Positions 34,038-42,718 of a DNA stretch of 64,000 nt are shown in pieces. The notes under the pieces were generated by a model. The model was not told the DNA's origin and did no database searches. It saw only the letters and a list, made by a program, of their open reading frames with translations. The stretch covers positions 62,001 to 126,000 of the forward strand of contig NZ_JAKFFS010000005.1 in NCBI RefSeq assembly GCF_021502725.1, given 5' to 3'. The DNA is from Dyadobacter sp. CY345. Its GTDB lineage: Bacteria > Bacteroidota > Bacteroidia > Cytophagales > Spirosomataceae. The translations under genes were made by a program, and so were the position numbers. Positions within the stretch are counted from its first letter, which is position 1, and every line of letters starts with the position of its first letter.

Positions 34038-37000
34038 ATGATCCATTTGTTTACCAATCTTAAATCGGTATTCCTTACTATTCTGTTGATGTGGTCGTTA
34101 CAGGCTGTTGGACAGATAACGGTAAAAGGAAAAATTACCGACAAGGCAACCGGTGAGGCCATTCCCGGGGCAAGTATCGTTGTAAAAAGTACGAGTATCG
34201 GAACAGGTTCCAACGCCGAAGGGATGTACGAACTCTCAGTTCCTGATGCAAATGCTACGCTTATTTATTCTTTCGTTGGCTTCGCTTCGGAAGAAGTTCC
34301 TTTAAAAGGCCGGTCGGTGATTGACGTTGTATTGTCGGTAGATCACCGTCAGTTAAATGAAGTTGTGGTAACAGCTTTGGGTATCAAAAAAGACGTCAGA
34401 AGAATTGGTGTTGCAATTCAGACCGTTGATGGTGCGTCTACAATTAAGGCGCGTGAACCAAACGCGATCAACGCACTTGCCGGTAAAGTTGCCGGACTTA
34501 CCATCGGAGCAAGTTCGGAATTGTTGAGAAGACCAAACATTAATCTTAGAGGTAACACAGACGTTTTGTTTGTCGTTGACGGTGTTCCCATAAATTCTGA
34601 TACCTGGAATGTTAGCCCTGATGATATCGAAACATATTCTGTTTTGAAAGGTGCAAGTGCTTCTGCGCTTTACGGTTTCAGAGGGAAAAATGGTGCTATC
34701 CTTATTACGACAAAAAGAGGAACAAAAGATAAACGCGGATTTTCTGTTGATTTCAACTCTTCCACAATGATGGATAAGGGTTTTTACTCGATTCCGAAAG
34801 TGCAGGATGAATACGGACCTGGTGACCACGGCCGTTATGCTTTTGTTGACGGAAAAGGCGGCGGATTGAATGACGGTGATTATGACGGAGGCTGGGGGCC
34901 AAGATTTGAGGGTCAGTTGATTACCCAGTACGATAGCCCGGTTGACCCTGTAACAAAGGTACGTTCTCCTACACCATGGACAAACCGCGGGAAAGATAAC
35001 CTGAAACGTTTTCTTGAACCAGGTATTTTATCAACCAATAATGTCTCGGTTTCTGCATCAGGGGAAAAACATAATATCCGTTTTTCTGTGTCAAATATTT
35101 ATCAAAAAGGTATTGTTCCAAACACGAAGTTGAACATTACGAACTTCAACATCGCCGCGGATTACAAATTCTCTGATCGCTGGAAATTTGAATCAAGTCT
35201 GCAATACAATCGTCAGTATTCTCCAAACATTCCTGACGTAAATTACGGTCCTAACTCGATCATTTATAATATGGTATTCTGGGCTGGCGCCGACTGGAAT
35301 GTGGATGATATGCGCAATTACTGGCAGCCAGGAAAAGAAGGTGTTCAGCAGATTTATGCTGAATATCAAAGATATAACAACCCTTATTTCATGAGTTATG
35401 AATGGCTTCGCGGACACCAGAAAACGGATATCGTTGGACAGGCAGCCATGACATACAAGGTGAACGATTTTCTTGAAGCAACTTTAAGAACGCAGGTTAC
35501 TACCTGGAATTTGTTCAGAAATGAAAAAATGCCTTATTCCGCAACTTCTTACGGAAGAGAAGAGGCCCGTGGAGATTACCGCGAAGACCGCAGGAATTTA
35601 TTTGAAAACAATACCGACCTCCTTGTGAAGTTTGACAAAAACCTGTTCGAAGGTTTCAATGCAAAGATCTGGGCGGGTGGAAACCTTCGTAATTTTTCTT
35701 ATAATTCTCAATACGGTTCAACGGATTATTTGAACGTGCCGGGTCTTTATAATTTCAACAACTCATATCGCCCGGTTCGTACTTCGAATTTTGCTTCGGA
35801 TATGCGCGTGAATTCAGCTTATTATTCTGCTGACTTTTCTTTCAAAGATTTCTTTACGGTTTCAACAACCGGACGAGTTGATAAACTTTCAACATTGCCT
35901 GCCGGAAGTAATACATTCTTTTATCCTTCTGTGGCTGCTTCCACAATTCTTTCAGATTATCTTCCAATTCCGGAAGCGGTTTCTTTCCTGAAGCTGCGTG
36001 CATCTTATGCAAATGTGAAGGATGGTCTGACAAGAGAAACAATTGGTACAACCCCGGCTTTGGGTAATGATAATCCAATTGGATATGGTGACCAATATTA
36101 TGCTCCTTATGGCGGACCTAGTTATCAAAATGCGGCGGTTTATTCAACACCTTTTTCTTATAACAATACGCCAGCTGCCTACTTCACGAATACGCTTAAT
36201 AATCCGGATATACAACCAAGCACAACTTCACAAACTGAGCTGGGACTTGATGTTCGCGTGATGAAAAACAGGATTGGTTTGGATGTAACTTATTTCATCT
36301 CTAACGAAGGTCCTAGAATTTATCCGTTACCAATTTCAACTACGACTGGTTATACCTCGTATTTGGTAAATGGTATCAATACACAGAAGACCGGTTGGGA
36401 AATTGCTTTGACTGGTTCTCCATTAAAGAGTGCTACGGGTTTGAACTGGGACGTAGTTGCCAATTATTCTACTTACAAGGAAGTATTGAAGACGATTTAT
36501 CCTGGTGTAAACAATTACGAGACATTTCTTAAAGTAGGCGACAGACTTGATAAATATTATGGTCGTGCTTTCGCTAAGACGCCGGATGGACAAATTATCA
36601 ATGACGCATCAGGCAGACCGGTATACTTACCTGTTAATCAGTTTCTTGGATATATAAATCCAAAATTTGTTTTCGGTATCAATAACAAATTTGCATACAA
36701 AAACATTAGTTTCAGTTTCCAGGTTGACGGTCGTATCGGTGGTGTGATCTCAAATTATGTTCAAAAACAAACTTTCCGCGGAGGACGTAACGCAGAGCTT
36801 GCAAAAGGTGCTTTTGGTGAAGCGCGTTTGAAAGACTGGGAAGGATTCAAAAGCGGTGCAACGGATAGCAAGAACTATTTGGGCGAAGGTGTTCAGGTTA
36901 GCAATGGCAAGGCACTCAACTTTGATACAGACGGAAATATTACCAACATGGACGAGCTGCAATTTGCGCCAAACACTACCAAACAATATGTTCAGGACTG

Positions 37001-37274
37001 GGTTAGCCGCTATTACAATACCGAAGAAGGTAACCTTATGAGCCGCTCATTTGCCATGCTTCGTGAAGTAGTGATTGGTTATTCAATTCCATCAGCGTGG
37101 TTGGCGAACTCAAAAATTCTTCGTTCAGCATCAGTTTCGCTGGTTGGAAGAAACCTGCTTTATTTTGCTGAGAAAAAGGATATTGACCTGAACCAGTATA
37201 TATCTGGTGGAGAATCAAGTCCTCAAACGCCATCGATGCGCCGTTATGGTGTTAACGTAAATCTTACATTTTAA
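34038..37274 (+). CDS. SusC/RagA-like TonB-dependent transporter without STN domain
   Basis: The 1078-residue outer-membrane transporter has a signal peptide (cleavage near QAVGQ), a carboxypeptidase-regulatory-like domain (VKGKITDKATGEAIPGASIVV), a plug with LAGKVAGLTIG and VLKGASASALYGFRGKNGAILITTKRG, and a barrel ending YGVNVNLTF. Unlike the SusC at 20832 it lacks the STN signalling domain, and no sigma/anti-sigma pair is near. It is paired with the SusD-like gene 35 bp downstream. No degradative enzyme is adjacent, so the substrate cannot be inferred. Confidence 0.94.
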   Translation: MIHLFTNLKSVFLTILLMWSLQAVGQITVKGKITDKATGEAIPGASIVVKSTSIGTGSNAEGMYELSVPDANATLIYSFVGFASEEVPLKGRSVIDVVLSVDHRQLNEVVVTALGIKKDVRRIGVAIQTVDGASTIKAREPNAINALAGKVAGLTIGASSELLRRPNINLRGNTDVLFVVDGVPINSDTWNVSPDDIETYSVLKGASASALYGFRGKNGAILITTKRGTKDKRGFSVDFNSSTMMDKGFYSIPKVQDEYGPGDHGRYAFVDGKGGGLNDGDYDGGWGPRFEGQLITQYDSPVDPVTKVRSPTPWTNRGKDNLKRFLEPGILSTNNVSVSASGEKHNIRFSVSNIYQKGIVPNTKLNITNFNIAADYKFSDRWKFESSLQYNRQYSPNIPDVNYGPNSIIYNMVFWAGADWNVDDMRNYWQPGKEGVQQIYAEYQRYNNPYFMSYEWLRGHQKTDIVGQAAMTYKVNDFLEATLRTQVTTWNLFRNEKMPYSATSYGREEARGDYREDRRNLFENNTDLLVKFDKNLFEGFNAKIWAGGNLRNFSYNSQYGSTDYLNVPGLYNFNNSYRPVRTSNFASDMRVNSAYYSADFSFKDFFTVSTTGRVDKLSTLPAGSNTFFYPSVAASTILSDYLPIPEAVSFLKLRASYANVKDGLTRETIGTTPALGNDNPIGYGDQYYAPYGGPSYQNAAVYSTPFSYNNTPAAYFTNTLNNPDIQPSTTSQTELGLDVRVMKNRIGLDVTYFISNEGPRIYPLPISTTTGYTSYLVNGINTQKTGWEIALTGSPLKSATGLNWDVVANYSTYKEVLKTIYPGVNNYETFLKVGDRLDKYYGRAFAKTPDGQIINDASGRPVYLPVNQFLGYINPKFVFGINNKFAYKNISFSFQVDGRIGGVISNYVQKQTFRGGRNAELAKGAFGEARLKDWEGFKSGATDSKNYLGEGVQVSNGKALNFDTDGNITNMDELQFAPNTTKQYVQDWVSRYYNTEEGNLMSRSFAMLREVVIGYSIPSAWLANSKILRSASVSLVGRNLLYFAEKKDIDLNQYISGGESSPQTPSMRRYGVNVNLTF

Positions 37275-37309
37275 TAAAGTTCAGACACAGATTTTTAAAA
37301 TATTATTAT

Positions 37310-38905
37310 ATGCGTTGTCATAAATTATTAATAGGACTTTTCACTTTCGCCGCTTTGTCTCTCACAAGTTGCGAGAAGAGTTTTGAGGAGTTGGAAGTTG
37401 ATCCAAACCGCGCCACTACGGCACCCGCATCTTTGATCTTGCAGGGTATTGAATGGGATATGTATAATAATACCGGTAAGCCATTTAGCTCAGAAATGCG
37501 CTGGAACCAGTATTATGCGATCAATTATAATTATTACGGGAACAATGAGTATCAGTGGTCCGCTTTCACTAACCATTATTCGACGTTGAAAAATGTCGTT
37601 CAGATGGAATTGGAGCAAAAGAAAACCGGTGCTGCTGATGTGAATGGTTACAGTGCTTTGGGTAAGTTTTTCCGTGCGTTTTTCATGGATCAAATGTCTG
37701 CCCGTGCAGGCGATCTTCCGATGACCGAAGCACTGCTTGGCCGCGACAATCTTGTTCCAAAATACGATTCGCAAAAGGATATTTACATTCAGATACTGAA
37801 ATGGCTTGACGAATCGAACACTGAAATAACTTCTCTGATTGCAAAAGGAGAGACAGACGTTCAAGGCGATTTCTACTTTGCAGGAAAATTGGCGAAATGG
37901 CAAAAAGTAATCAATGCATTCAGATTTAGAATGTTGATCCGTTTGAGTAAAAAAGAATCAGAGGCTGGCTTGAATGTTAAGGCTCAATTTGCTGAAATGT
38001 TATCCAATCCGGCGAAATATCCTTTGCCGGAAGGAATGGCCGATAACCTTGAATTCGTTTCTAACAACTTCAATAAATATCCGTCAAATCCGGATAATTT
38101 CGGGAACGATGCGACTCGTCAGAACATGGCGGCGACCTATGTTGGATTATTGTCTGAGCGTAAAGATCCTCGCGTTATGATAACAACGGAACCGGCTGGC
38201 GCTCAATTGAAAGCTGGAAAATTACCTTCTGATTATACTGCTTTTGTAGGAGCCAGTTCGGGCGAAGACTTGGCGGATATGTCGGCCAAGGCTGGTATCG
38301 ACAATGGAACTGGTTTCGCTCCGGGTGCTTATTCATTTCAAAGCCGTTCACGTTATTACTCAAACTACACGGGTGAAAATGTATTTATCGTCGGTTATCC
38401 GGAAATGTGTTTTAATATTGCTGAGGGAATAAATCGTGGTTGGGCAACCGGAAATGCAGAATCCTGGTATCAAAAAGGTATTAAAGCTTCTATGGAGTTT
38501 TACGGAATCAAGGATGGAGCGAATACGATGAGATATTCAAAAACAGGTGGACGTGATGCAGCTGATTTTGTTTCTTACAATGTAGATTTCAGTTTTGATA
38601 ATTATTATGCGCAGCCTTTGGTTAAATATAGCGGAAACACAACCGCTGGTTTGGAGCAGATTATCACGCAGAAATATCTTGCTTTCTTTATGAACTCGGG
38701 GAGTGAAGCGTATTTCAATTTCAGACGCACAGGTTTTCCCAAATTTATGACAGGTGTTGGGACTGGGAATTCGGGCCGTATTGCAGTTCGCTGGCAATAT
38801 CCGACTTCTGAAAGAACGTACAATCCGGAGAACTATAAAACTGCGATCGACAGACAATTCGCAGGGAAAGATGATATTAACGAACCGATCTGGTTGTCAA
38901 AATAA
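37310..38905 (+). CDS. SusD/RagB-like outer-membrane lipoprotein (SusD-like_2 type)
   Basis: The 531-residue lipoprotein has a signal ending LTSC (Cys21), then FEELEVDPNRATTAPASLILQGI, the usual opening of the SusD-like_2 group. TPR-type helices (YSALGKFFRAFFMDQMSARAGDLPMTEAL, KWQKVINAFRFRMLIRLSKK) and the C-terminal AYFNFRRTGFPKF motif are present. It partners the SusC-like transporter upstream and closes the transcription unit at a strong bidirectional terminator. Confidence 0.93.
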   Translation: MRCHKLLIGLFTFAALSLTSCEKSFEELEVDPNRATTAPASLILQGIEWDMYNNTGKPFSSEMRWNQYYAINYNYYGNNEYQWSAFTNHYSTLKNVVQMELEQKKTGAADVNGYSALGKFFRAFFMDQMSARAGDLPMTEALLGRDNLVPKYDSQKDIYIQILKWLDESNTEITSLIAKGETDVQGDFYFAGKLAKWQKVINAFRFRMLIRLSKKESEAGLNVKAQFAEMLSNPAKYPLPEGMADNLEFVSNNFNKYPSNPDNFGNDATRQNMAATYVGLLSERKDPRVMITTEPAGAQLKAGKLPSDYTAFVGASSGEDLADMSAKAGIDNGTGFAPGAYSFQSRSRYYSNYTGENVFIVGYPEMCFNIAEGINRGWATGNAESWYQKGIKASMEFYGIKDGANTMRYSKTGGRDAADFVSYNVDFSFDNYYAQPLVKYSGNTTAGLEQIITQKYLAFFMNSGSEAYFNFRRTGFPKFMTGVGTGNSGRIAVRWQYPTSERTYNPENYKTAIDRQFAGKDDINEPIWLSK

Positions 38906-38929
38906 TATCAATTTCAAATAATTAATTAC

Positions 38930-38964
38930 AAAAAATGTCCGGCCAATTTGGTCGGACATTTTTT
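38930..38964. terminator. Bidirectional terminator between susD-like and polA
   Basis: A perfect 12-bp inverted repeat (AAAAAATGTCCG and its complement) has an 11-nt loop that adds further GGCC/GGTC pairing. A residues on the left and T residues on the right make it usable by both convergent genes. Confidence 0.88.
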
Positions 38965-38983
38965 GTTAAAACAATATTTTAAA

Positions 38984-41860
38984 TTAATGCGCTTCAAGCC
39001 AGTTCGCACCGATACCTATTCCCGTTTCCATTTTTACCTGTAAAGGGATTGCTGTGCGCATGAGCTCATCAACCTTTTCTTTGATCAGCTCAATTTCCTC
39101 GCGATGGACATCGAATACCAATTCATCATGAACCTGCAAAATCATACGTGACCGCAGTTTTTCCTGTTTGATAAAATCGTGGATATTGATCATTGCTACT
39201 TTGATCATATCAGCGGCCGAGCCTTGTATCGGCGCGTTAATCGCATTTCGTTCAGCAAAACCCCGGTTGGTCTGATTTCTTGAATTGATGTCCGGAAGAT
39301 ATCTTCTCCGGCCCAGGATCGTTTCGACATAATGCTGATCGCGGGCGTCAAAAATAACTTTATCCATATATTGTTTTACCGCCGGAAATTCTTCAAAATA
39401 AGACTTGATAATTTCGCCTGCTTCACCACGGGGAATCGATAAACGCTGTCCTAATCCAAAAGCAGAAATTCCATAAATGATACCAAAGTTGACCATTTTT
39501 GCTTTTCTCCGCATATCGGACGTCACGTCAGCAAGCTCAACTTTAAATACCTTACTTGCCGTTGTTGCATGAATATCCCGACCCTGATTAAACGCTTCTA
39601 TCATACTCGCATCCTCACTGAACGCGGCCATAATCCGCAGTTCTATTTGTGAGTAATCGGCAGAAAGTATTTGAAAATCTTCATTATCAGGTATAAAAGC
39701 TTTTCGTATCTCTCTTCCCCTCGGTGTCCGGATTGGAATATTCTGAAGGTTTGGGTTTGTTGAGCTCAAACGTCCGGTAGCCGCAACCGCTTGGTTGTAT
39801 GAAGTATGAATACGACCGGTACGTGGACTTACCAACGTTGGCAACGCATCAACATAGGTTGATTTTAGTTTTTGTAATTCACGGTAATCAAGAATTTTTC
39901 GGGCAATTTCAAACTGGCCTTCCAGCTCCGATAAGATTTCTTCGCCCGTTGCATACTGACCTGTTTTGGTTTTTTTCGGCTTGTCGATCAGTTTCATTTT
40001 ATCGAAAAGCACTTCGCCCAATTGTTTAGGAGAACCGATGTTAAAAGACTGACCGGCAATCTCAAAAATCTCGGATTCTGTTTTTCGCAAATCACCTTCC
40101 AATACCAGTGACATTTCTGCCAACGCATTTGAATCAAGTCTGACGCCCGTGTTTTCCATAGATGCAAGCACCTGAACCAGCGGCATTTCAACTTTCTCGA
40201 AAAGTTTTTGTGCGTTGTATTTCGGCAGTTCTTTGGCAAAAATATTATGAAGCTGCAAAGTGATATCGGCGTCTTCTCCGGCGTATTGTGTAGCTTCCGG
40301 AATTGAAACGTCACGCATATTGCCTTGTTTCACTCCTTTTTTACCAATCAAAGAAGTTATCGAAACAGGTTCATAATTCAGATAGGTTTCAGCCAGAATA
40401 TCCATGCCATGACGCTTATCCGGTTCAAGAAGATAATGCGCTAGCATGGTATCATGCAGTTTCCCTTTTACTTCAATGTTGTAATTTTTCAACACGAGAA
40501 TGTCATACTTGATATTCTGAGCTATTTTTTCAATAGATTCATTTTCAAATACTTCTCTGAAATATTCGACAATTTCCTGTGCTTTTTCTTTATCTGCGGG
40601 AACGGGAATATAAAATGCCTCACCCGGAATATAAGAAAACGAAAGTCCAACCAGATCCGCGTCAATTGTTTCCAGAGATGTAGTTTCTGTATCAAAACAG
40701 AAGGCGGTTTGCAAACTCAGATAACGTGCCAGACTGGACATTGTTTCCGGCGTATCCACCGTGTGATAGCGATGGAAGGTATTATCAATCGTTTTTCTCG
40801 GTGCTTGTATTGCCTCAACTTCCTCACCGTTTTCACCGGACGATTCAAAACTGGAAATATCAGCATCTTGCTGTGTCGGAGCTTTTGCCTCTGAGGAAGT
40901 CGGGTTTCCGAATAAATCGTACTGACCTTTTTTATCGACAACTTTGACCTGCGTGGCAGGCGTACTTGACGAAGATGTATCAGTTCCTAATATTCTCTGA
41001 CGAAGTGTTTTGAATTCAAGCTCATCAAAAAGCGCGTTAACTTTATCCCGGTTAGCACCACAAATTGTCAGATCTTCTGCGTCAAAAGGAACCGGAACTT
41101 TTATATCGATTGTGGCTAATTGCTTACTCAGAATCGCCTGGGCAGAAAACTCACGAATTTTTTCACCAAGTTTTCCTTTGATCTCATCTGCGTGAACGAT
41201 CAGATTTTCTATAGTATCGTATTCAGCAATGAGTTTTTGTGCTGTTTTTTCTCCAACGCCTGGAATGCCCGGAATGTTATCAACGGCGTCGCCCATCAAC
41301 CCAAGCATATCAATAACCTGATCGATTCGCTTAATCTGCCAGCGTTCCAGCACTTCATTGACGCCGAGTTTTTCGGCGCCTTTACCCATAAAAGCAGGTT
41401 TGTAAATGTGCACATGCTCTTCCACCAACTGACCAAAATCCTTATCAGGCGTCATCATGAAAACCTCAAAATTGGCTCTTGAAGCTTCTTTGGCAATGGT
41501 TCCGATAATGTCATCAGCCTCGAAACCGTCCATGATCAAAATTGGAATACACATGGCTTCAAGCAGTTTTTTTACGTATGGAATTGCCACTGTGATGTCC
41601 TCAGGCTGTGCCTCACGTTGCGCCTTGTAAGCTGGATACTCAATATGTCTGAAAGTGGGTGCGGAAGTGTCAAAAGCTACACCGATATGTGTTGGTTTTT
41701 CCTTTTGTAAAACTTCCAGAAGCGTGTTCGTAAATCCAAATACAGCGCTGGTATTCAGTCCTTTGGATGTAATTCTGGGTGCTTTTATAAAAGCAAAATG
41801 TGCACGGTAGATCAACGCCATGGCGTCGAGCAAAAATAGCTTTTGGGTGGGTTTCTCCAT
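38984..41860 (-). CDS. polA: DNA polymerase I
   Basis: The 958-residue protein has all three domains. The 5'-3' exonuclease (about 1-290) opens with LFLLDAMALIYRAHFA and includes GFEADDIIGTIA and the helix-hairpin GIPGVGEKTAQKLI. The 3'-5' exonuclease keeps the FDTETT acidic pair near residue 385, NIKYDILVL, and YAGEDADITLQL, so proofreading should be active. The polymerase has motif A DYSQIELR (near 737), motif B RRKAKMVNFGIIYG (near 785) and motif C VHDELVF (near 908). A low-complexity linker (about 295-350) rich in Ser, Thr and Gln joins the first two domains. It functions in Okazaki-fragment processing and repair. Confidence 0.98.
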   Translation of the reverse strand: MEKPTQKLFLLDAMALIYRAHFAFIKAPRITSKGLNTSAVFGFTNTLLEVLQKEKPTHIGVAFDTSAPTFRHIEYPAYKAQREAQPEDITVAIPYVKKLLEAMCIPILIMDGFEADDIIGTIAKEASRANFEVFMMTPDKDFGQLVEEHVHIYKPAFMGKGAEKLGVNEVLERWQIKRIDQVIDMLGLMGDAVDNIPGIPGVGEKTAQKLIAEYDTIENLIVHADEIKGKLGEKIREFSAQAILSKQLATIDIKVPVPFDAEDLTICGANRDKVNALFDELEFKTLRQRILGTDTSSSSTPATQVKVVDKKGQYDLFGNPTSSEAKAPTQQDADISSFESSGENGEEVEAIQAPRKTIDNTFHRYHTVDTPETMSSLARYLSLQTAFCFDTETTSLETIDADLVGLSFSYIPGEAFYIPVPADKEKAQEIVEYFREVFENESIEKIAQNIKYDILVLKNYNIEVKGKLHDTMLAHYLLEPDKRHGMDILAETYLNYEPVSITSLIGKKGVKQGNMRDVSIPEATQYAGEDADITLQLHNIFAKELPKYNAQKLFEKVEMPLVQVLASMENTGVRLDSNALAEMSLVLEGDLRKTESEIFEIAGQSFNIGSPKQLGEVLFDKMKLIDKPKKTKTGQYATGEEILSELEGQFEIARKILDYRELQKLKSTYVDALPTLVSPRTGRIHTSYNQAVAATGRLSSTNPNLQNIPIRTPRGREIRKAFIPDNEDFQILSADYSQIELRIMAAFSEDASMIEAFNQGRDIHATTASKVFKVELADVTSDMRRKAKMVNFGIIYGISAFGLGQRLSIPRGEAGEIIKSYFEEFPAVKQYMDKVIFDARDQHYVETILGRRRYLPDINSRNQTNRGFAERNAINAPIQGSAADMIKVAMINIHDFIKQEKLRSRMILQVHDELVFDVHREEIELIKEKVDELMRTAIPLQVKMETGIGIGANWLEAH

Positions 41861-41882
41861 AAGATTTTTAGAAAACGAAAAT

Positions 41883-41890
41883 CAAAGATA
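41883..41890 (-). promoter_or_regulatory. Putative -7 element for polA
   Basis: On the minus strand TATCTTTG matches TAnnTTTG, 23 bp upstream of the polA start. No good TTG -33 partner is present. An inverted repeat (GTAAGCC/GGCTTAC, 41893-41918) sits directly upstream. Confidence 0.4.
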
Positions 41891-42020
41891 ATGTAAGCCG
41901 GGTTATTTTCGGGCTTACTTCCGGCTAATTCAAAGTCATTTTTTGCTTATGACCGTTCAAATCAGCATCTTCGCCTTATTTTTCAATGGAAAAACATCAG
42001 TAAAAAGAGAAATGAGCGCA

Positions 42021-42566
42021 ATGAAAAAGCAATTTACCCTAGCCATCTTATTAATTGGTTTATCAGTGATGCATGCTTGTAAAGGTCCGGAAGGTCCTGC
42101 AGGGCCGGCAGGTGTAGGAACTCCGGGGGAAACAGGACCGGCAGGGCCGGCTGGACCCGCGGGAACAGCAAATGTATTTTATTCAAGCTGGGCAGCCGCG
42201 GGTCCATGGAGCAAGACAACTTATAACAGTTTACTGCGTTCATATATTGACATACCAGCGCCAAGAATAACGCAGGATGTTTTAGATAAAGGTCTTGTTC
42301 TGGTATATGCAAAGGTAAATACTTCGGATAATTACGTTCGTCAGCTTCCAATAAGTTTGAAATCTCAATTTACAGAAGAATACATCGATTATACCCTGCA
42401 AATCAACACATTGCGTATCTGGTCAACGCCAATTGCAGCAACGGTGGATCCTTCTACGGCTTATCAATTTCGCTATGTTGTGGTTCCAGGCGGCCAGGCG
42501 ATTCGTATGAATTATGAAAAACTGACTTACGAAGAAGCTGTGATTTTGTTTGATATCAAAGATTGA
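42021..42566 (+). CDS. Lipoprotein with collagen-like Gly-X-Y segment
   Basis: From the ATG at 42021 the product is 181 residues: a lipoprotein signal (MKKQFTLAILLIGLSVMHAC) is followed directly by a collagen-like run of about nine Gly-Pro/X-Y triplets (GPEGPAGPAG, with an interruption, then GETGPAGPAGPAG). A globular domain of about 125 residues then starts NVFYSSW. Upstream in-frame starts at 42012 and 41943 would spoil the signal sequence. Such proteins are common in Cytophagales as exported lipoproteins. The triple-helix segment could trimerise the C-terminal domain. Function unknown. Confidence 0.8.
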   Translation: MKKQFTLAILLIGLSVMHACKGPEGPAGPAGVGTPGETGPAGPAGPAGTANVFYSSWAAAGPWSKTTYNSLLRSYIDIPAPRITQDVLDKGLVLVYAKVNTSDNYVRQLPISLKSQFTEEYIDYTLQINTLRIWSTPIAATVDPSTAYQFRYVVVPGGQAIRMNYEKLTYEEAVILFDIKD

Positions 42567-42597
42567 TATTGAAACATCGATTTGAGATTATATATAT

Positions 42598-42630
42598 AAA
42601 CTGCCGGTTCTAAGAAAGGACTGGCAGTTT
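42598..42630. terminator. Terminator after the collagen-like lipoprotein gene
   Basis: An 11-bp stem (AAACTGCCGGT with ACTGGCAGTTT, one G-U pair) with an 11-nt loop is followed by TCTTTT, 31 bp after the stop codon. Confidence 0.75.
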
Positions 42631-42672
42631 TCTTTTGTATGAAGTCTGAAAAATTAAAGAATTCGAATTTTT

Positions 42673-42701
42673 TTGGTCATTTTCGCCGTTGTCTATTTTT
42701 G
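42673..42701 (+). promoter_or_regulatory. Promoter upstream of the prolyl oligopeptidase gene
   Basis: TTG (42673-42675, part of TTTTG), 18 bp, then TATTTTTG (42694-42701) matches the Bacteroidota promoter; the GTG start is 17 bp beyond. Confidence 0.6.
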
Positions 42702-42718
42702 AATTAAATTTTAATTAA

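Noticed and set aside
34353..34829. Leftward 158-residue frame inside the second SusC gene
   Set aside because: Antisense to the conserved plug domain; a by-product of its codon use.
40454..40894. Rightward 146-residue frame inside polA
   Set aside because: Antisense to the polA linker and 3'-5' exonuclease region; Phe/Cys-rich composition not typical of a real protein.
42070..42175. Short GC-rich repeats that could suggest a repeat array
   Set aside because: They are codons for Gly-Pro-Ala triplets of a collagen-like segment, not a CRISPR or DNA-level array.
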